DNA of 7,596 nucleotides from Oscillibacter sp. (lineage in GTDB: Bacteria; Bacillota; Clostridia; Oscillospirales; Oscillospiraceae), in the NCBI GenBank assembly GCA_022796315.1, contig JAAWIL010000094.1, forward strand, positions 1-7,596, in the 5' to 3' direction. Numbering within the stretch: position 1 is the stretch's first letter; each line of letters starts with the position of its first letter. The notes beneath the pieces are model-generated. The model searched no databases. It saw only the letters and a program-made list of their open reading frames with translations, and was not told the origin of the DNA. Positions 5,388-7,596 of this stretch are shown here, in pieces. The translations under genes and the position numbers were made by a program.

Positions 5388-5427
5388 ACAAAGCAGATAA
5401 CCAAAAAGTGCATACCGCAAAGACAAT

Positions 5428-5686
5428 GAAGAGAAGAGTAGGCAGGAAGGACCGTCACAGAGAGCCCCGGCAGCTGGGAAGGGGTACGGAAGCGCTTGCG
5501 GAACATGGTCTCGGAGTCGCGCGGCCGACTGCCCCCCGGCACAGGCCGCGACGTGAGCGCACGTCACAGCGCAGGAGTGTGCTGGCACTCCGTAAGGCCG
5601 CTTCCGCGAGGGAGCGCGCGAACCAAGGTGGTACCGCGGCGGACACCCGCCGTCCTTGAGGCAGAGTCTGCTTCAAGGTTTTTTTT
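5428..5686 (+). promoter_or_regulatory. T-box riboswitch, methionine specifier (ATG)
   Basis: A tRNA-binding leader that should sense uncharged tRNA-Met and control metNI by antitermination. Stem I: GAGA (5431-5434) pairs with TCTC (5509-5512). The specifier loop has AGTA (5437-5440) opposite GAAC-ATG-G (5501-5508), the same GAA-N-codon-purine order as in the Bacillus subtilis glyQS leader, so the codon is ATG at 5505-5507. GCAGG/CTTGC and CCGT/ACGG continue the stem. Stem II region: 5516-5526 with 5544-5552, then GACGTG/CACGTC (5550-5565). Stem III: GGAGTG/CACTCC (5574-5591), followed by GCTTCC-GCGA-GGGAGC (5600-5615). The T-box core AAGGTGGTACCGCGG lies at 5625-5639. Its bulge TGGT (5629-5632) would pair with an ACCA tRNA end, matching the A73 discriminator of tRNA-Met. 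The antiterminator (CAAGG 5624-5628 with CCTTG 5654-5658; CGGCGG 5637-5642 with CCGCCG 5647-5652) competes with the terminator for 5654-5658. Confidence 0.95.
5654..5686 (+). terminator. T-box-controlled intrinsic terminator
   Basis: CCTTGAGGCAG (5654-5664) pairs with CTGCTTCAAGG (5668-5678) around an AGT loop, an 11-bp stem with one G-T pair, followed by eight T (5679-5686). Its left arm is also the right arm of the T-box antiterminator, so the two structures exclude each other. It lies 69 nt before the metN start. Confidence 0.95.
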
Positions 5687-5754
5687 CGCCCTGCCGGCCC
5701 CGGCGCGGCGGTCGTTTCCGACTTCAAGACTTCCTGGAAAGGAGCCCTGATACT

Positions 5755-6771
5755 GTGAGCCAATCCATCATTCAGATCCAGCATCTCTACAAGACCTTCG
5801 GCGGCGGCGCCGCCGCAGTCCACGCCCTGGAGGACATCAACCTGGACATCCAGGCCGGGGAGATCTTTGGGATCATCGGCCTCTCCGGCGCCGGAAAGAG
5901 CACCCTGGTGCGGTGCATGAACCTGCTGGAGCGCCCCACCGCCGGCACGGTGATCGTGGACGGCCGGAGCATGACGGAGCTGTCCGAAAAGGAGCTGCGG
6001 CTCCAGCGCCGGAAGATCACCATGATCTTCCAGAGCTTCAATCTGCTGATGCAGCGGACGTGCCTGAAAAATGTGTGCTTCCCCATGGAGATCGCCGGGG
6101 TCCCCAGGGACCGGGCCCGCAAGCGGGCCCTGGAGCTGCTGGAGATCGTGGGCCTCAGCGAGAAGGCGGAGAGCTACCCCTCTCAGCTCTCCGGCGGGCA
6201 GAAGCAGCGGGTGGCCATCGCCCGGGCCCTGGCCACCGACCCGAAGGTGCTCCTCTGCGACGAGGCCACCTCCGCCCTGGACCCCACCACCACCGCCTCC
6301 ATCCTGGGCCTTCTGAAGGACCTGAACCGGACCCTGGGGGTCACGGTGGTGGTCATCACCCACCAGATGAGCGTCATTGAGGAGATCTGCACCCGGGTGG
6401 CGATTCTGGACGGCGGCGTGGTGGCGGAGCAGGGCAGCGTGGAGGAGATCTTCACAAATCCCTCCACCGACGCGGCCCGGCGCCTGGTGTACCCCGGCGG
6501 CGTCAGCCCTGTCCGGCACCCCGCCGGGGAGCGGACGGTGCGGGTGGCCTTCAACGGCGGCACCGCCTACCAGCCCCTGATCGCCTCCCTGGCCATTGAC
6601 TGCGGCGTGAAGGTGAACATCCTGGGGGCCGACACCCGCAACATCGACGGCAAGGCCTTCGGCACCATGCTCCTGGGTCTCCCCGGGGACCCCAACGAGG
6701 CCGCCAAGGCCCTGAGCTACATCCGTTCCCAGCCCAACGTCACCGCAGAGGAGGTGGTGGACCATGCTTGA
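5755..6771 (+). CDS. metN: Methionine ABC importer ATP-binding protein MetN
   Basis: ATPase subunit of the MetNI(Q) importer for methionine and its derivatives, on the cytoplasmic side of the membrane. 338 residues (E. coli MetN has 343). The ABC domain shows Walker A GLSGAGKST (42-50), Q-loop FQSFNLL (Gln93), signature LSGGQKQR (145-152), Walker B VLLCDEAT (165-172, catalytic Glu170) and switch His203 in ITHQM. The C-terminal NIL/ACT-like domain (about 262-338, from VRVAFNGG to the end) is the module through which bound methionine shuts down transport in this family. The GTG start at 5755 is chosen because GGAAAGGAG (5736-5744) sits 10 nt upstream and homology begins at once (SIIQIQHLYKTF). 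The in-frame TTG at 5656 would start inside the terminator arm and is rejected. Expression should be T-box controlled. The last 8 nt overlap metI (ATGCTTGA), indicating translational coupling. Confidence 0.97.
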   Translation: MSQSIIQIQHLYKTFGGGAAAVHALEDINLDIQAGEIFGIIGLSGAGKSTLVRCMNLLERPTAGTVIVDGRSMTELSEKELRLQRRKITMIFQSFNLLMQRTCLKNVCFPMEIAGVPRDRARKRALELLEIVGLSEKAESYPSQLSGGQKQRVAIARALATDPKVLLCDEATSALDPTTTASILGLLKDLNRTLGVTVVVITHQMSVIEEICTRVAILDGGVVAEQGSVEEIFTNPSTDAARRLVYPGGVSPVRHPAGERTVRVAFNGGTAYQPLIASLAIDCGVKVNILGADTRNIDGKAFGTMLLGLPGDPNEAAKALSYIRSQPNVTAEEVVDHA

Positions 6772-7447
6772 GATCTTTACCGGCGCCTTCTGGGCGGAGT
6801 ACAGCGGCATCCTGGTGCAGGGCATTCAGGAGACCCTGATCATGACGGTGGTCTCCACCCTGCTGGCCTACCTTCTGGGCCTGCCCCTGGGCGTCATCCT
6901 GACCCTGACGCAGCCCCACGGCGTCCGGCCCAACCGGACGGTCAACGCCGTCCTGGGCTGGATCATCAACATGGGCCGCTCCATTCCCTTCATCATTCTC
7001 ATGGTCCTGCTCTTTGACTTCACCAAGACCCTCGTGGGCACCCGGTTCGGCGTCAAGGGCGCCATCGTGCCCCTGGTGGTCTCCGCCGCCCCCTTCATCG
7101 CCCGGATGGTGGAGACCTCCCTGGCGGAGGTGGACGCCGGCGTGGTAGAGGCGGCCCAGTCCATGGGGGCGTCCACCCTTCAGATCGTCTGGAAGGTCTA
7201 TCTGCCGGAGGCGACGCCCTCCCTGGTTCTGGGCGGGGCCATCTCCATCGTCACCATCCTGGCCTACACCGCCATCGCCGGCACCGTGGGCGCCGGCGGC
7301 CTGGGGGACCTGGCCGTCCGCTACGGGCACCAGCGCCACGAGCCCCCCATGCTGTGGGCCGCCACGATTTTCCTCATCATCCTGGTCCAGATCATCCAAT
7401 CCATTTTCAGCCGTGTGTCGAGCCGCATCGACAAACGTTTGAAATAA
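6764..7447 (+). CDS. metI: Methionine ABC importer permease MetI
   Basis: Integral-membrane subunit that forms the methionine channel with MetN. 227 residues (E. coli MetI has 217) with five predicted helices, about 18-48, 62-86, 98-119, 153-184 and 196-218. The cytoplasmic coupling loop begins EAAQSMGAS (129-137) and ends VYLPEA (145-150), the EAA motif that docks into the ATPase; the small-residue stretch TAIAGTVGAGGLGDLA (169-184) is typical of MetI. The ribosome site GAGGAGG (6750-6756) lies within the end of metN, and the ATG overlaps the metN stop. A complete importer also needs the lipoprotein MetQ, whose gene usually follows metI directly; here the stop is followed by a stem-loop and the dispersed repeat, so metQ is either beyond the right edge or elsewhere. 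Confidence 0.97.
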   Translation: MLEIFTGAFWAEYSGILVQGIQETLIMTVVSTLLAYLLGLPLGVILTLTQPHGVRPNRTVNAVLGWIINMGRSIPFIILMVLLFDFTKTLVGTRFGVKGAIVPLVVSAAPFIARMVETSLAEVDAGVVEAAQSMGASTLQIVWKVYLPEATPSLVLGGAISIVTILAYTAIAGTVGAGGLGDLAVRYGHQRHEPPMLWAATIFLIILVQIIQSIFSRVSSRIDKRLK

Positions 7448-7490
7448 GGAGGACCTCCTGTCCGGGCTCCGGAGCCGGCCGCCGTCCTCC
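7448..7490 (+). other. GC-rich stem-loop after metI
   Basis: GGAGGAC (7448-7454) pairs with GTCCTCC (7484-7490), and the enclosed region holds a perfect 12-bp palindrome GGCTCCGGAGCC (7465-7476). It starts at the base after the metI stop. No T tract follows, so it is not a standard intrinsic terminator; it could act as a 3'-end-protecting or processing hairpin. The sequence AAGGAGG at its foot resembles a ribosome site but no start codon follows within reach. Confidence 0.5.
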
Positions 7491-7502
7491 CCGCGCACCC
7501 TC

Positions 7503-7596
7503 AGAGCCTGTTTAAAATCTCCCCGCGCATGTCTTGGCGGCGTATTTTCCGCCCTGACTGCGTTAAAAATCCTTGCCATCCGTCAGGATGCCTGCG
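7503..7596. repeat. MITE-like repeat, right copy (inverted, cut by window edge)
   Basis: The reverse complement of these 94 bases matches 64-156 along its full length with five substitutions and one one-base indel. It begins with the terminal sequence AGAGCCTGTTTAAAATCTC and runs to the window edge, so the rest of the element, including its second terminal repeat, lies outside. It is opposite in orientation to the left copy. It begins 55 nt after the metI stop, where metQ would often be found. Confidence 0.85.

Noticed and set aside
5656..5754. N-terminal extension of metN from the TTG at 5656
   Set aside because: The TTG lies in the arm shared by the T-box antiterminator and terminator, has no ribosome site, and the extra 33 residues do not resemble MetN. 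The GTG at 5755 has a good site.

Overview
The window comes from a GC-rich, low-repeat bacterial chromosome that looks like a Clostridia member of the gut Oscillospiraceae type (Flavonifractor/Oscillibacter-like). The evidence is strong Shine-Dalgarno sites, sigma-A promoters of the TTGACA-17-TAGAAT kind, a tRNA-sensing T-box leader (mainly a Bacillota device) and GC-rich codon choice. The taxon is an inference from style. No rRNA, tRNA, CRISPR array, phage gene or transposase gene is visible.

Layout, left to right. (1) 1-156 is a small palindromic, MITE-like repeat whose left tip is cut by the window edge. (2) 213-385 (-) is the decayed 3' end of an EamA/DMT drug/metabolite transporter gene, with a one-base frameshift. 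(3) 442-3438 (+) is a probable operon: a VanX-like M15 D-Ala-D-Ala dipeptidase lipoprotein, ruvX (overlapping it by 20 nt) and recQ. (4) 3439-3834 has no gene but holds a 130-bp near-perfect palindrome and then a very good promoter. (5) 3835-4155 (+) is a small, unrecognised membrane-anchored protein with a 21-bp in-frame tandem duplication in its membrane segment. (6) A bidirectional terminator at 4198-4235 separates it from the convergent popT-like DUF368 gene, 4290-5120 (-). (7) 5121-5754 is a divergent regulatory region: the popT promoter on the minus strand, and on the plus strand a promoter plus a T-box leader whose specifier codon reads ATG (methionine). (8) metN (5755-6771) and metI (6764-7447) follow, encoding the ATPase and permease of a methionine ABC importer. 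The binding-protein gene metQ is not in the window. (9) 7503-7596 is a second, inverted, partial copy of the left-end repeat, cut by the right edge.

How the parts fit. The metNI unit is a self-consistent circuit: uncharged tRNA-Met should stabilise the antiterminator and switch on methionine uptake. The dipeptidase lipoprotein and the DUF368 protein both touch cell-envelope biology (peptidoglycan D-Ala-D-Ala, and undecaprenyl-phosphate recycling), but they are in separate transcription units and nothing in the sequence couples them. RuvX and RecQ are housekeeping nucleic-acid enzymes. I found no convincing new multi-gene system. The parts most worth following are the two families of palindromic repeats, the transporter relic, the T-box and the small duplicated-helix protein.
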